DNA from: Albidovulum sp.
Lineage (GTDB): Bacteria > Pseudomonadota > Alphaproteobacteria > Rhodobacterales > Rhodobacteraceae
Reading direction: 5' to 3'
DNA: 31,239 nt
NCBI GenBank assembly: GCA_030837785.1
Contig: JAUQYA010000105.1
Location: 1-31,239, forward strand
Both the position numbers and the translations under genes were made by a program. Under the pieces are notes generated by a model. The model was not told where the DNA came from, made no database searches, and saw only the letters and a program-made list of their open reading frames with translations. Positions 16,198 through 25,115 of this stretch are shown here, in pieces. The first letter of the stretch is position 1; the number at the start of each line of letters is the position of its first letter.

Positions 16198-17394
16198 TCA
16201 GGCCGGCGGCACCCCCGCTTCGGCAGCGGCCGGGGCACGGCTTCGCCGCGCGCGTTCGGTCGCGGACTTCAACTGCCCGCAGGCCGCCATGATGTCCTCG
16301 CCCCTGGGCGTGCGGATCGGGCTGGCGTAGCCCGCCTTGTAGACGATGTCGGCGAAAGCCTCGATCCGCTCCCAGTCCGACCGTTCGTAGGGCGCGCCCG
16401 GCCACTCGTTGAAGGGGATCAGGTTGATCTTGGCCGGGATGCCGGCGATGAGCCGCACCAGCCGGCGGGCATCCGCGTCGCTGTCGTTCACGCCCTTCAG
16501 CATCACGTATTCGAAGGTGATCCGTTCGGAATTGGACAGCCGCGGATAATCCCTGAGCGCGCCAAGAAGCGTCTCGATGTTCCAGCGCTTGTTGATCGGA
16601 ACAAGCCGGTCGCGCACCTCGTCGGTGGTGGCGTGGAAGCTCACCGCGAGCAGACAGCCGATCTCCTTTGCCGCCCGGGCGATTTCCGGCACGACGCCGG
16701 AGGTGGAAAGCGTGATGCGCCGGCGGGAAAGCGACAGACCCTCGCCGTCCATCACCACCTTCATCGCATCGCGGACGTTCTCGAAATTGTAAAGCGGCTC
16801 GCCCATGCCCATCAGCACGACGTTGGACACGAGCCGCGTCTCGTCCTTCGGTGCCCCCGGCAGCGGCCATTCGCCGAGGTCGTCGCGCGCCACCATGACC
16901 TGCCCGACGATCTCTCCCGCCGTCAGGTTGCGGACGAGCTTCTGCGTGCCGGTGTGGCAGAACGAACAGGTCAGCGTGCAGCCGACCTGCGACGAGATGC
17001 AGAGCGTGCCGCGGCTTTCCTCGGGGATGTAGACGGTTTCCACCTCGTGCCCGCCGGCGATGCGCAGGAGATACTTCCGCGTCCCGTCGGCGGACACCTG
17101 GCGGGTCACCACCTCCGGCAGGGCGATCTCGAACCGCTCGGCCAGCATCGCCCGGTAGTCCTTGGCGAGGTTGGTCATGGCGGCGAAATCGCGCACACCC
17201 CAGTGGTAGATCCACTGCCAGAGCTGGCCCACCCGCATCTTCGCCTGTCTTTCGGGCGTGCCCGCAGCGACGAGCGCATCGCGGAACTGGTCACGGGTGA
17301 GGCCGACAAGGTTCACCCGCCCGCCTTCGGGCAGGCGGCGGGGGATCGTCACCACGTCCTGGGTGATCGGGGTGCTGGGGTTTTGGTCGGTCAT
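16198..17394 (-). CDS. rlmN: 23S rRNA (adenine2503-C2)/tRNA methyltransferase RlmN
   Basis: 398-residue radical SAM enzyme that methylates C2 of A2503 in 23S rRNA and of A37 in some tRNAs. The cluster cysteines are C139, C143 and C146 (VGCTLTCSFCHTG). The two methyl-shuttling cysteines are also present: C132 in GTLC just before the cluster and C372 in AACGQLKS near the C-terminus. The MGMGEPLYN and SFHATTDEVRDRL segments are typical. I start at ATG 17394 (MTDQNPSTPITQDVV). Further in-frame ATGs at 17424 and 17433 are possible. Convergent with the HyuA-like gene, one base between the two stops, and no hairpin seen there. Confidence 0.95.
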   Translation of the reverse strand: MTDQNPSTPITQDVVTIPRRLPEGGRVNLVGLTRDQFRDALVAAGTPERQAKMRVGQLWQWIYHWGVRDFAAMTNLAKDYRAMLAERFEIALPEVVTRQVSADGTRKYLLRIAGGHEVETVYIPEESRGTLCISSQVGCTLTCSFCHTGTQKLVRNLTAGEIVGQVMVARDDLGEWPLPGAPKDETRLVSNVVLMGMGEPLYNFENVRDAMKVVMDGEGLSLSRRRITLSTSGVVPEIARAAKEIGCLLAVSFHATTDEVRDRLVPINKRWNIETLLGALRDYPRLSNSERITFEYVMLKGVNDSDADARRLVRLIAGIPAKINLIPFNEWPGAPYERSDWERIEAFADIVYKAGYASPIRTPRGEDIMAACGQLKSATERARRSRAPAAAEAGVPPA

Positions 17395-17540
17395 CGGGGT
17401 CCGGTCCTGTCGAAGACCAGTCATATAGGGCATCGCGGGGCGAAACGGAACATGGCGCGCGCCGGGCTTTCGCGGTTGCCGTCCGTCCGGGTGCACACCA
17501 TATACCGCTCTGATGATGCCCGGCAGGCGGGACGTGGGAC

Positions 17541-17554
17541 TTGACTCACGTCAA
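17541..17554 (+). promoter_or_regulatory. FNR-type box upstream of the phasin gene
   Basis: TTGACTCACGTCAA is a perfect TTGAC-N4-GTCAA palindrome, the FNR/Crp-family core. It is 57 bases before the phasin ATG at 17611. A transcription start near 17589 would fit activation, although the -10 there is weak. With the matching box before phaC it suggests oxygen-responsive control of the module. Confidence 0.65.
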
Positions 17555-17610
17555 TGCGCGCCGGGCATCGGAAGGCCAAGGTGACCGGGGTGATTGGCAA
17601 GGAGGCTCGA

Positions 17611-18045
17611 ATGGCTCGCGCAAGGACGACGGCGGGGGGAACGGGCGCTGGCGGGTTCACGGCGGTGCCCCTGCCCGCGGGCGCGCTGATAGGACCGCAG
17701 ATGAAGCAGTTCTGGAAGGCGCAGGAACGGATCCTGACCGAGGCCGAGGCCTTCGCGCGCCACTGGTTCGCACGCCGCCACGAAGCCGCGCTTGGCGCAC
17801 TGAAGGCCTGCGAACAGGCGGCAGAGGCCAATCCGGCCGATGCCGTGGGCGCGCTTCAGGCGTTCCGCGACTGGCAGGCGCATTCGGCCGAGCGGATGAC
17901 CGAAGACATGCGCGAATGGGCGGAACTCTGGGCACGCTGCGCCGGGCATCTCGCCAACAGCGAGGTTGGTGCCGGCGCCGAAACGCTCGAGGAGCTTCAG
18001 CGCGAAACCGCGGAGCTTCATGCCAAACACGCAACGCCGGTCTGA
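17611..18045 (+). CDS. Phasin-family protein
   Basis: 144-residue, mostly helical, Ala/Glu-rich protein without signal peptide. The central region (about 25-130) forms amphipathic helices (FWKAQERILTEAEAFARHWF, then LQAFRDWQAHSAERMTEDM) typical of phasin_2-type proteins that coat polyhydroxyalkanoate granules. The start ATG 17611 has a strong AAGGAGG five bases upstream. An in-frame ATG at 17554 would overlap the FNR-type box and is rejected. A PHA synthase gene lies 4 kb away with a similar regulatory box. Granule binding is inferred from helix pattern and neighbours; the primary sequence of phasins is weakly conserved. Confidence 0.75.
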   Translation: MARARTTAGGTGAGGFTAVPLPAGALIGPQMKQFWKAQERILTEAEAFARHWFARRHEAALGALKACEQAAEANPADAVGALQAFRDWQAHSAERMTEDMREWAELWARCAGHLANSEVGAGAETLEELQRETAELHAKHATPV

Positions 18046-18056
18046 CGGGCCGAATC

Positions 18057-18084
18057 GCGGCGCCGGCCTGGCCCGCGGCGCCGC
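18057..18084 (+). other. Stem-loop between phasin and P-type ATPase genes
   Basis: GCGGCGCC (18057-18064) and GGCGCCGC (18077-18084) can form an 8-bp stem with a 12-base loop in the 63-base gap. There is no U-tract. It may reduce read-through or stabilise the phasin mRNA 3' end, giving more phasin than ATPase. In DNA this GC-rich a chance hairpin is also possible. Confidence 0.35.
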
Positions 18085-18108
18085 TGACGGGCTACGATCG
18101 GGACGGGC

Positions 18109-20766
18109 ATGTCGGACGATGTCTTGAAAGCCCCCTTCGCCCGGCCGTGGGCCGAGGTTGCCCGCGCACTGGGCAGCGATCCGGCGCGAGGGCTTGGCCG
18201 GGACGAAGCTGATCGCCGGTTTCACACCCACGGGCCGAACCGTCTTCGCGCCCATCGCCGGAAAAGCTGGCACAGGATCCTCGCCCACCAGTTCGGGAGC
18301 GTTCTGGTCTGGTTGCTGGCTGCCGCGGCGGTGCTGTCGTTTTCGTTTCGGGAACATGCCGAGGGGGCCGCGATCCTTTTCGTGCTGGCGATCAACACCG
18401 GGATCGGCTTCGTGACCGAGCTTCGGGCGGTCCGCTCGATGGAATCGCTGCGGCGGATCGCCCGGGTTCGGACGCTGGCGCGGCGGGACGGGCAGGCACG
18501 GCGGATCGACGCGCAGCATCTCGTGCCCGGCGACCTCGTGATCCTCGAGGCGGGCGATATCGTCACCGCCGACCTCAGGCTCGTCCGTGCGTCGAACCTC
18601 GAAAGCAACGAATCCGTCCTGACCGGGGAATCCCTGCCCGTCGCCAAATCGACCGCCGCCGTGCCGGAAACCGCCGGTGTCGGTGACCGCACCGGCATGG
18701 TCTTCAAGGGGGCGTCGATCACCAAGGGTACCGGAGAGGGGATCGTCACCGCCACCGGGATGGCCACCGAGATCGGACGGATCAGTGCGCTGACCGAAAC
18801 GGCGGGGGAGGCCGGGTCGGTTCTCGAACGCCGGCTTGACCGGCTGGGGCAGAGGCTGGTCTGGGTGATGCTTGTGCTGGCGGTGGCGATGGTCGCGGGC
18901 GGCGTCGCACATGGCCATCCCCTTTCCGACATGGTCAGGACGGCCATCGCCCTTGCGGTCGCGGCGGTGCCCGAGGGGCTGCCGGTGGTGGCGACGCTCT
19001 GTCTGGCGCGGGGCATGTGGCGGATGGCCGCGCGCAACGCGATCATCACCAACCTCGCCTCCGTCGAGACGCTGGGGGCGACGACGCTGATCCTGACCGA
19101 CAAGACCGGGACGCTGACCGAGAACCGGATGGCGGTCGTGCGGTATCTTCTGCCCGACGGCGACATCCCTGTGACACGCGGCATTGCTGATGCCAGGCTG
19201 GATCTCGCGCTGAGGCTCGGCGCGCTCTGCACCACTGCCGAACCCGGCGACGGGACGGACGAAGACAGCAGCGGCGATCCGATGGAACTGGCGCTTCTCG
19301 ACGTGGCGGAAGCGGCCGGGATGGGTCGGGCCGCCCTTGCCGAACGCTGGCCCGAACTGTCCGAACACGCGTTCGACCCGGCCGACAAGATGATGGCGAC
19401 GGTGCACCGGGACGGGGAGCGCAATCTTTTCGCGGTGAAAGGCGCGCCCGAGCGGGTGCTGGCGGCCTGCACGACCGAATGGACCGGGCAGGGCGCGCAG
19501 CCGCTGGATGACGCCCGGCGCGTCGACTGGGCACGGCGGCAATCCGCAGCGGCGGCCGGAGGCCTGCGTCTGATCGCGCTTGCCATGAAGCACGCCGACA
19601 GGCCGGACGCGCCGCCCTACGAGGCGCTGGCGCTCGTGGCCATCGTCTGCCTGCGCGATCCGCTCAGGGCGGATGTGGCGGCGGCGATCGCGGCGAGCCG
19701 GCGCGCCGGGGTGCGCGTCGTGATGCTGACCGGAGACCATGCCGACACCGCCGCCGCCATCGCCCGCGAAGCGGGGCTTGGCAACGGCGACCTGCGGGTG
19801 GTCGAGGGGCATTCGCTGCGGGCGCTGGATGCGGCGGACGCCGACGATGCGACGCGCGCCCGCCTGGCCCGCGCCGACGTCTTCGCGCGGGTGGCGCCAG
19901 AGACGAAACTGGCGCTGGTGCAGATCTTCCAGGATGCGGGCCATGTCGTCGCCATGACCGGCGACGGGGTGAACGACGCACCTGCCCTGCGCAAGGCCCA
20001 TATCGGCATCGCAATGGGCAAGCGCGGGACCGATGTCGCGCGCGAGGCGGCCGACATGGTGCTGAAGGACGACGCCTTCGCCACGATCATCGCGGCGATG
20101 CGGCAGGGCCGGGTGATCTTCGACAACATCCGCCGTTTCGTCGTCTATCTCATGTCCTGCAACCTGTCGGAGGTGCTGGTGGTCGGCCTTGCCGTCGCCG
20201 CCGGCCTGCCGCCGCCGCTGATGCCGCTGCAGATCCTGTTTCTCAACCTGGTGACCGACGTCTTCCCGGCCTTTGCCCTTGGGCTGGGGCGCGGCGACGG
20301 CGGCATCATGGACCGGCCGCCGCGCGATCCGGCCGAACCCATCGCCGGGGGGCCGGAGTGGCTGATGATCGGCATCCTCGGCGGCCTCATCACGGCGGCG
20401 ACGCTCATGGCCTTCTGGCTCGCGCTCGGCCGGCTCGGCCTGCCGGGCGACGAGGCGATCACGGTCGCCTTTCTCACGCTTGCGCTGGCACAGCTTTGGA
20501 ATGTGTTCAATGTCCGCACCGATGGCGGGCGGCTTTTCGTCAACGACGTCACCCGCAACCCCTGGACATGGGGCGCGCTTGGCCTCTGCGCCGGTCTTGT
20601 CGGCCTTGCGCTTGCCCAGCCGGGTCTTGCGGGGCTTCTCGATCTGCCGCATCCGGGGCGCGACGGAATCGCGCTCGCCATCGGGATGAGCGTCCTGCCG
20701 CTGGTTGCGGGGCAGATCCTGCTTGCGCTCGGCATCAACGCCAGGCTGAGGCGTGTCGCGGGGTAG
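18109..20766 (+). CDS. P2-type (Ca2+/cation) P-type ATPase
   Basis: 885-residue inner-membrane cation pump. It has an N-terminal cation-ATPase domain (about 12-80), actuator loop with TGES (LTGESLPVAKS), phosphorylation site D331 in DKTGTLTEN, a nucleotide domain with KGAPERVL, and the hinge TGDGVNDAP. Membrane helix M4 has VPEGLP (E289), M5 has SCNLSEVL and M6 has LNLVTDVFPAFALG. These keep the Glu, Asn, Glu and Asn-Thr-Asp ligands used for Ca2+ in SERCA-type pumps, which favours Ca2+ (or Mn2+) over Na+/K+ or heavy metals. It follows the phasin gene by 63 bases and converges on the phosphotransacetylase gene with 5 bases between stops. Its link to PHA metabolism is only positional. Confidence 0.9.
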   Translation: MSDDVLKAPFARPWAEVARALGSDPARGLGRDEADRRFHTHGPNRLRAHRRKSWHRILAHQFGSVLVWLLAAAAVLSFSFREHAEGAAILFVLAINTGIGFVTELRAVRSMESLRRIARVRTLARRDGQARRIDAQHLVPGDLVILEAGDIVTADLRLVRASNLESNESVLTGESLPVAKSTAAVPETAGVGDRTGMVFKGASITKGTGEGIVTATGMATEIGRISALTETAGEAGSVLERRLDRLGQRLVWVMLVLAVAMVAGGVAHGHPLSDMVRTAIALAVAAVPEGLPVVATLCLARGMWRMAARNAIITNLASVETLGATTLILTDKTGTLTENRMAVVRYLLPDGDIPVTRGIADARLDLALRLGALCTTAEPGDGTDEDSSGDPMELALLDVAEAAGMGRAALAERWPELSEHAFDPADKMMATVHRDGERNLFAVKGAPERVLAACTTEWTGQGAQPLDDARRVDWARRQSAAAAGGLRLIALAMKHADRPDAPPYEALALVAIVCLRDPLRADVAAAIAASRRAGVRVVMLTGDHADTAAAIAREAGLGNGDLRVVEGHSLRALDAADADDATRARLARADVFARVAPETKLALVQIFQDAGHVVAMTGDGVNDAPALRKAHIGIAMGKRGTDVAREAADMVLKDDAFATIIAAMRQGRVIFDNIRRFVVYLMSCNLSEVLVVGLAVAAGLPPPLMPLQILFLNLVTDVFPAFALGLGRGDGGIMDRPPRDPAEPIAGGPEWLMIGILGGLITAATLMAFWLALGRLGLPGDEAITVAFLTLALAQLWNVFNVRTDGGRLFVNDVTRNPWTWGALGLCAGLVGLALAQPGLAGLLDLPHPGRDGIALAIGMSVLPLVAGQILLALGINARLRRVAG

Positions 20767-20771
20767 CGGGC

Positions 20772-21914
20772 CTACCGCCCCGGTGCGCGGTGATGCGCGG
20801 CGTGTATCCGCGCCATCGCCGTCGAGGCAAGGCGCGCCAGAACGCCATCGGCGCGGCTGGTGAGAACGATCGGGACGCGCGCGCCCAGAACGATCCCCGC
20901 GGCCTGGGCCGAAGCGAGGTAGACCAGCTGCTTGGCGATCATGTTGCCCGCCTCGAGGTCCGGCACGACGAGGATGTCGGCATCGCCCGCGACCTCCGAG
21001 CTTATGCCCTTCGCCTCGGCCGCCTCCCGGGAAATCGCGTTGTCGATGGCCAGGGGGCCGTCGAGCACGCCCCCCGTGATCTGGCCGCGATCCAGCATCT
21101 TGCAAAGCGCCGCCGCCTCGATCGTCGAGGGTATCTTGGGATAGACCGTCTCGACCGCCGACAGGAGCGCGACCTTGGGCCGGGCGATGCCCAGCGCCTG
21201 CGCAAGGTCGATGGCGTTCTGGACGATGTCGCGCTTTGTCTCCAGGTCGGGGAAGATGTTGATCGCCGCATCGGTGATGAAGAGAAGCTTCGCATAGCTC
21301 GGCACGTCGAGCGCGAAGACATGGCTCATCCGTCGTTCGGTCCGCAGCCCCCGGTCGGGATCGATGGCCGGGGCCATCAACTCGTCGGTATGCAGCTTGC
21401 CCTTCATCAGCACTTCGGCCTTGCCTTCGCGCACCAGCGCGACGGCACGTTCGGCGGCCGCGTGGCTGTGCGGCGCCTCTATGATCTCGATCCCCTTCAG
21501 GCTCGCCCCCGCCTCCTGCGCGGCGGCCTCGATCTTGCCCCGGGGGCCGACGAGAACGGGCACGATCATGCCCTTCTCCGCCGCCTCCAGGGCGCCTGTC
21601 AGCGAAAGCGTGTCGCAGGGGTGCACGACGGCCGTGCGCGCTGGCGGCAAACCCTCGGCCGAGGCGATGAGTGCCTGGAACCGGGCCGCATGACCGCCGG
21701 ACGGGGCCTCGGCCCCGGCGGCGGTGGCAAGCTGGCCTGCCGGAGAGGTGGCGCGCACATGGCCCGCGGCGGTTGGTGCGGCCGCCGGGCCGGCGCCGGC
21801 ACAGTCGAGCGTCACGAACTGCCGCGCCGCATCCTTCGCAACGACGCGGCCATGAAGGGCCACCGTGTCGCCCACGGCGATGTCGTCGAAGGGCCGGTTT
21901 TCGGTGAACTTCAC
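20772..21914 (-). CDS. Phosphate acetyl/butyryltransferase-family protein with a vestigial MaoC-like N-terminus
   Basis: 380 residues, GTG start, 27 bases after phaC. Residues of about 78-375 are a complete PTA_PTB domain (HPCDTLSLTGALEAAE, LMKGKLHTDELM, FITDAAINIFPD, DGPLAIDNAISREAA, VVPDLEAGNMIAKQL), which transfers an acyl group between CoA and phosphate. The first ~45 residues (ENRPFDDIAVGDT then RQFVTLDCAG) resemble the beginning and a late strand of the MaoC hotdog domain found in bifunctional enoyl-CoA hydratase/PTA proteins. The central hotdog helix and catalytic region are missing, replaced by an Ala/Pro/Gly linker. Hydratase activity is therefore not expected. No acetate kinase gene follows. 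Probably co-transcribed with phaC. Confidence 0.85.
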   Translation of the reverse strand: MKFTENRPFDDIAVGDTVALHGRVVAKDAARQFVTLDCAGAGPAAAPTAAGHVRATSPAGQLATAAGAEAPSGGHAARFQALIASAEGLPPARTAVVHPCDTLSLTGALEAAEKGMIVPVLVGPRGKIEAAAQEAGASLKGIEIIEAPHSHAAAERAVALVREGKAEVLMKGKLHTDELMAPAIDPDRGLRTERRMSHVFALDVPSYAKLLFITDAAINIFPDLETKRDIVQNAIDLAQALGIARPKVALLSAVETVYPKIPSTIEAAALCKMLDRGQITGGVLDGPLAIDNAISREAAEAKGISSEVAGDADILVVPDLEAGNMIAKQLVYLASAQAAGIVLGARVPIVLTSRADGVLARLASTAMARIHAAHHRAPGR

Positions 21915-21941
21915 GGGAAGGAGCCTCGCGGATGGGAAGGG

Positions 21942-23810
21942 TCAGGTGGCGAAGACATAGGTTCCAGGCGCGGCGCCAAGGGGGGCGCAGCCTTTTTCGG
22001 GCGCGCCGATGGCCGGAGGCGCCACGGACCTGCCCGACCTGGCGGCGAGCCATTCGACCAGTTCCGGCCACCAGGAGCCATCCCGGACCGCCACCATTTC
22101 CAGGAACCGGTCGGGATCGACATAGCCGTCGTCGCGCGCCGCCTCCCTGATCCGGTAGTGGCGCCGCGGATGCCCCGGTTCGGACACGATGCCCGCATTG
22201 TGCCCGCCATTGGTCAGAAGGAAGGTCACGTCGGTGTCGGCGGTCAGGTGGAACTTGTAGACCGATCGCCAGGGCGCGACGTGGTCGCGTTCCGTCCCCA
22301 CGAGGAAGACCGGCACCCGGATGTCGGAAAGCGCGACGGGCTGTCCCCCGGCGATGAACCGCCCCTCGGCAAGATCGTTTTCCAGGAACAGGTGGCGCAG
22401 GTATTCCGAATGCATCCGGTAGGGCATCCGCGTCGCATCCGCGTTCCAGGCCATGAGGTCGTTCATCGCCTCTGCCTCGCCCATAAGGTAGTGCCGCACC
22501 ATCCGCGACCAGACCAGGTCGTTCGAGCGCAGCATCTCGAAGGCGCCGGTCATCTGCTGGGTGTCGAGATAGCCCTTGTCCCACATCATCGCCTCCAGAA
22601 ACGCGATCTGGCTGTCGTTGATGAAGAGCGTGAGTTCCCCGGCCTCGGTGAAATCGGTCTGGGTGGCCAGGAAGGTCAGCGAGGCGATCCTGCCGTCGCC
22701 GTCCCGCGCCATCGCCGCGGCGGCGATCGCCAAGAGCGTTCCGCCGAGACAGTAGCCTGTGGCATGGACGCCGGGCCGGCCGGTGATCGCGCAGACGGCG
22801 TCCATCGCCGCCATCACGCCAAGGCGAAGATAATCCTCCATCCCCAGGTCGCGGTCGCCGGCATCGGGGTTCTTCCACGAGATCATGAAGACCGTGAAGC
22901 CCTGTTCCGTCAGGTAGCGCACGAAGGAGTTTTCCGGCGACAGGTCGAGGATGTAGTATTTCATGATCCAGGCCGGAACGATCAGCACCGGCTCGGGCCG
23001 CACCTTGTCCGTCGCGGGTTCATACTGGATCAGTTCGATCAGACGGTTGCGGTAGACGATCTTGCCGGGCGTCACCGCCACCTGTTCGCCGGGCACATAG
23101 TCGTCGGCCCCGGCGGGGCGTTCGCCTCCGGCGAGCCGCTGCCAGTCGTTCAGGAAGTTGGCCCAGCCCGAAACGAAGTTGGTCCCGCCGGTCTGGGCGG
23201 TGCGCTCGGCCACCTCGGGGTTGGTCCAGGCGAAGTTCGACGGCGAAAACACGTCAAGCGCCTGGCGGGCGGCGAACTCCACGGCGTTTTCGTGCTGCGG
23301 GGTCACGCCGCGCACGCCGGTGGTGGCGTTCGACCACCATTGCTGGGTCAGCAGGAAGGATTGCGACAGCACGTTGTAGGGCCAGGTCGTCCACCCTGGG
23401 TGGGAAAAGCGCTTGTCCTGCGGCAGCGGCCGGATGCAGGTCTCGGCCGGGTGCGGCTTCAGCGCGCAGGACGCCATGAACGAGGCGAGCCGCTGCACCT
23501 TGTGTCCGCCCTTCACTGCCAGCTGCGCCTGTTTCCCGGGCGATAGTGCCAGGTGCATGGCCCAGTCCGACCAAGCCTCGGCCAGCGCGATCGGCGACAG
23601 CCCCCGCGTCAGCCGCGCCACCTGCGCGCTCAACCCCATGTCGAGATCCTGGAGCAGCGTGTCGGCCGCCGCCATCGCGCCCGACGGCCCGCCTTCCGGC
23701 GTCGCCCTGACGGCGGGAAGCACCGTGCGGGCGGGCCGCAGCGGCACAGGCAGGCCACCTGCCGCCGGCCGCGACCGGATCGAACGCCTTGGCTTTCGGG
23801 ACGCCGTCAT
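21942..23810 (-). CDS. phaC: Class I-type polyhydroxyalkanoate synthase (PhaC-like)
   Basis: 622-residue PHA synthase that polymerises (R)-3-hydroxyacyl-CoA at the granule surface. Residues of about 75-250 form the PhaC N-terminal domain (FMASCALKPHPAETC, WPYNVLSQSFLL). The alpha/beta-hydrolase core carries the lipase-like box GYCLGG with nucleophile C353, the general-base Asp in GTERDHVAPW (D509) and His in NGGHNAGI (H537). The ~60-residue basic and Pro-rich N-terminal extension is variable in the family. ATG 23810 has GGAGAG upstream. An FNR-type box lies 62 bases before the start. The phosphotransacetylase-like gene follows 27 bases downstream. Low-oxygen-linked PhaC paralogs of this kind often coexist with a main phaC elsewhere; that is an inference here. 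Confidence 0.9.
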   Translation of the reverse strand: MTASRKPRRSIRSRPAAGGLPVPLRPARTVLPAVRATPEGGPSGAMAAADTLLQDLDMGLSAQVARLTRGLSPIALAEAWSDWAMHLALSPGKQAQLAVKGGHKVQRLASFMASCALKPHPAETCIRPLPQDKRFSHPGWTTWPYNVLSQSFLLTQQWWSNATTGVRGVTPQHENAVEFAARQALDVFSPSNFAWTNPEVAERTAQTGGTNFVSGWANFLNDWQRLAGGERPAGADDYVPGEQVAVTPGKIVYRNRLIELIQYEPATDKVRPEPVLIVPAWIMKYYILDLSPENSFVRYLTEQGFTVFMISWKNPDAGDRDLGMEDYLRLGVMAAMDAVCAITGRPGVHATGYCLGGTLLAIAAAAMARDGDGRIASLTFLATQTDFTEAGELTLFINDSQIAFLEAMMWDKGYLDTQQMTGAFEMLRSNDLVWSRMVRHYLMGEAEAMNDLMAWNADATRMPYRMHSEYLRHLFLENDLAEGRFIAGGQPVALSDIRVPVFLVGTERDHVAPWRSVYKFHLTADTDVTFLLTNGGHNAGIVSEPGHPRRHYRIREAARDDGYVDPDRFLEMVAVRDGSWWPELVEWLAARSGRSVAPPAIGAPEKGCAPLGAAPGTYVFAT

Positions 23811-23871
23811 GTTTCTCTCCGTGGTCGATATCGGTACGGGCCGCAGCTACGCCGGAAGGCATGCCGAATTG

Positions 23872-23885
23872 TTGATATAGGTCAA
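23872..23885 (-). promoter_or_regulatory. FNR-type box upstream of phaC
   Basis: Minus-strand TTGACCTATATCAA matches TTGAC/T-N4-A/GTCAA, the FNR-family core. Its centre is about 41 bases upstream of a possible transcription start near 23837 (weak -10 TAGCTG at 23849-23844). The box is 62 bases before the phaC start. It resembles the box at 17541-17554. Confidence 0.62.
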
Positions 23886-23946
23886 TCCCCGCTGTCTTCG
23901 AGGCCCGGCGCCGGATGTCGCAGCGTCCGGCACCGGTCCGGCCCGG

Positions 23947-25077
23947 TCAGACCAGGGTGACAAGCTGCATCTGCTGGGCAAGGTGCCGCGTCGCCTCCAG
24001 CCAGCGCCCGACCGTCCGCGGGTCGTGCGGGGCACCGTGCAGGCCCACCGGGATTTCGCGCTGCATCACTGCCTCGACGGCGAGCGCGACGGTGCCCGAG
24101 ACCAGCCGCGCCATCGCCGAACCGCGCACGTCGCCGGTCGCGTCGAGCGTCCAGGTCCGGTGCCAGACCGGCCTGCCCTCGCGTTCGGCCTTGAGCGAGA
24201 CGCACAGCACGACCCGGTCGGGCTCGCCTTCGCCGAGGGGGTGTTTCGCCCAAAGCTCGTCGGAAAGTGCCTGAAGCGCCTCGGGCGTCGGATGCGCCGC
24301 CAGCGTCTCGAACACCGGCGCCCAGGCTTCGGCCCAGCCGTTCAGCCTGAGCGTGCCGCGCACGAAGTCCTTCACCCGCCAGCCGGGCTCGAACCCGTAT
24401 TCCGCAAGGTAGGGCACCGAGTCGCGGTTGGGATAGACCTCGAAGGTCTCGGGCACCCGCAGCGGCGCGGCATAGGTCGTCACCGCGTCCCAGGGATGGG
24501 CCACGCGCAGTTCCGAGAAATCGCGGATCGAGCGGGCGGGCGCCATCAGCGCGCGCAGGACGCCCAGCGGCGACCACGAGAACTTGTAGCGGAAGGCATT
24601 CGCAACCGCGGGCAGGCCGCCGCAATGGGAGGTGAAGGAAAGCACGTTGTCGCGGTGGAAGGCGGACGAGCCGCGATAGGCCGCGATCAGGTCATGCGCC
24701 ATCAGGTGGTCGATGCCGGGGTCGAGCCCGACCTCGGCGACGATCGCCACGCCCGCCTCGCGCGCACGGTCGTCCATCGCGCGCAGTTCCTCCGTCGCGT
24801 AGCTCGACGAGACGAAATGGGCGCGGTGGCGCAGGCAGAGCCGCGCGGTCTCGGCATGCAGATGCGCGGGAAGCATCGACACGACGATGTCGCCCGCGCC
24901 GAGCGCGGCCTCGAAGGCGGCCGGCTCCATCGCCCGGATGTCCTCGGTGATGTCGCCCACCACCGCCAGCGCCGGCTCCACCGGCAGGTTCCAGACCGTC
25001 ACCGGACGGCCATCGAGGATGAGCCGCCTCAGCCCGGGGACCGACGACAGGCCGGTACCGCACCAGTGAATCCGCAA
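23947..25077 (-). CDS. Saccharopine dehydrogenase-family protein
   Basis: 376-residue NAD(P)-binding protein of the saccharopine dehydrogenase-like group. The N-terminus has a shortened Rossmann start (RIHWCGTGLSSVPGLRRL) and the VVSMLPAHLHAETARLCL strand-helix. AEVGLDPGIDHLMAHDLI is a clear family motif, and the C-terminal half is the substrate domain (FTSHCGGLPAVANAFRYKFSWSP). Homologs reduce or oxidise imine-linked amino acid adducts. The actual substrate here is unknown. The start codon is TTG (25077-25075) supported by a perfect AAGGAGG six bases upstream; no better ATG is in frame nearby. It lies 38 bases after the histidine-phosphatase-like gene and is probably in its operon. Confidence 0.82.
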   Translation of the reverse strand: MRIHWCGTGLSSVPGLRRLILDGRPVTVWNLPVEPALAVVGDITEDIRAMEPAAFEAALGAGDIVVSMLPAHLHAETARLCLRHRAHFVSSSYATEELRAMDDRAREAGVAIVAEVGLDPGIDHLMAHDLIAAYRGSSAFHRDNVLSFTSHCGGLPAVANAFRYKFSWSPLGVLRALMAPARSIRDFSELRVAHPWDAVTTYAAPLRVPETFEVYPNRDSVPYLAEYGFEPGWRVKDFVRGTLRLNGWAEAWAPVFETLAAHPTPEALQALSDELWAKHPLGEGEPDRVVLCVSLKAEREGRPVWHRTWTLDATGDVRGSAMARLVSGTVALAVEAVMQREIPVGLHGAPHDPRTVGRWLEATRHLAQQMQLVTLV

Positions 25078-25115
25078 CGTCCCCTCCTTCGTTCGCGCCG
25101 GCGCCTCGGCCGGCC

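Noticed and set aside
16190..16205. Terminator between the HyuA-like gene and rlmN
   Set aside because: The stops are one base apart and no hairpin is visible; the transcripts probably overlap.
17551..22878. Very long minus-strand open frame (about 1775 codons) across the phasin, P-type ATPase and phosphotransacetylase genes
   Set aside because: It overlaps well-supported genes in other frames and has Arg/Gly/His/Pro-rich composition typical of shadow frames in GC-rich DNA. No recognisable domain.
20358..23546. Long plus-strand open frame opposite phosphotransacetylase and phaC
   Set aside because: Antisense shadow of two genes with clear catalytic motifs; composition is not protein-like.
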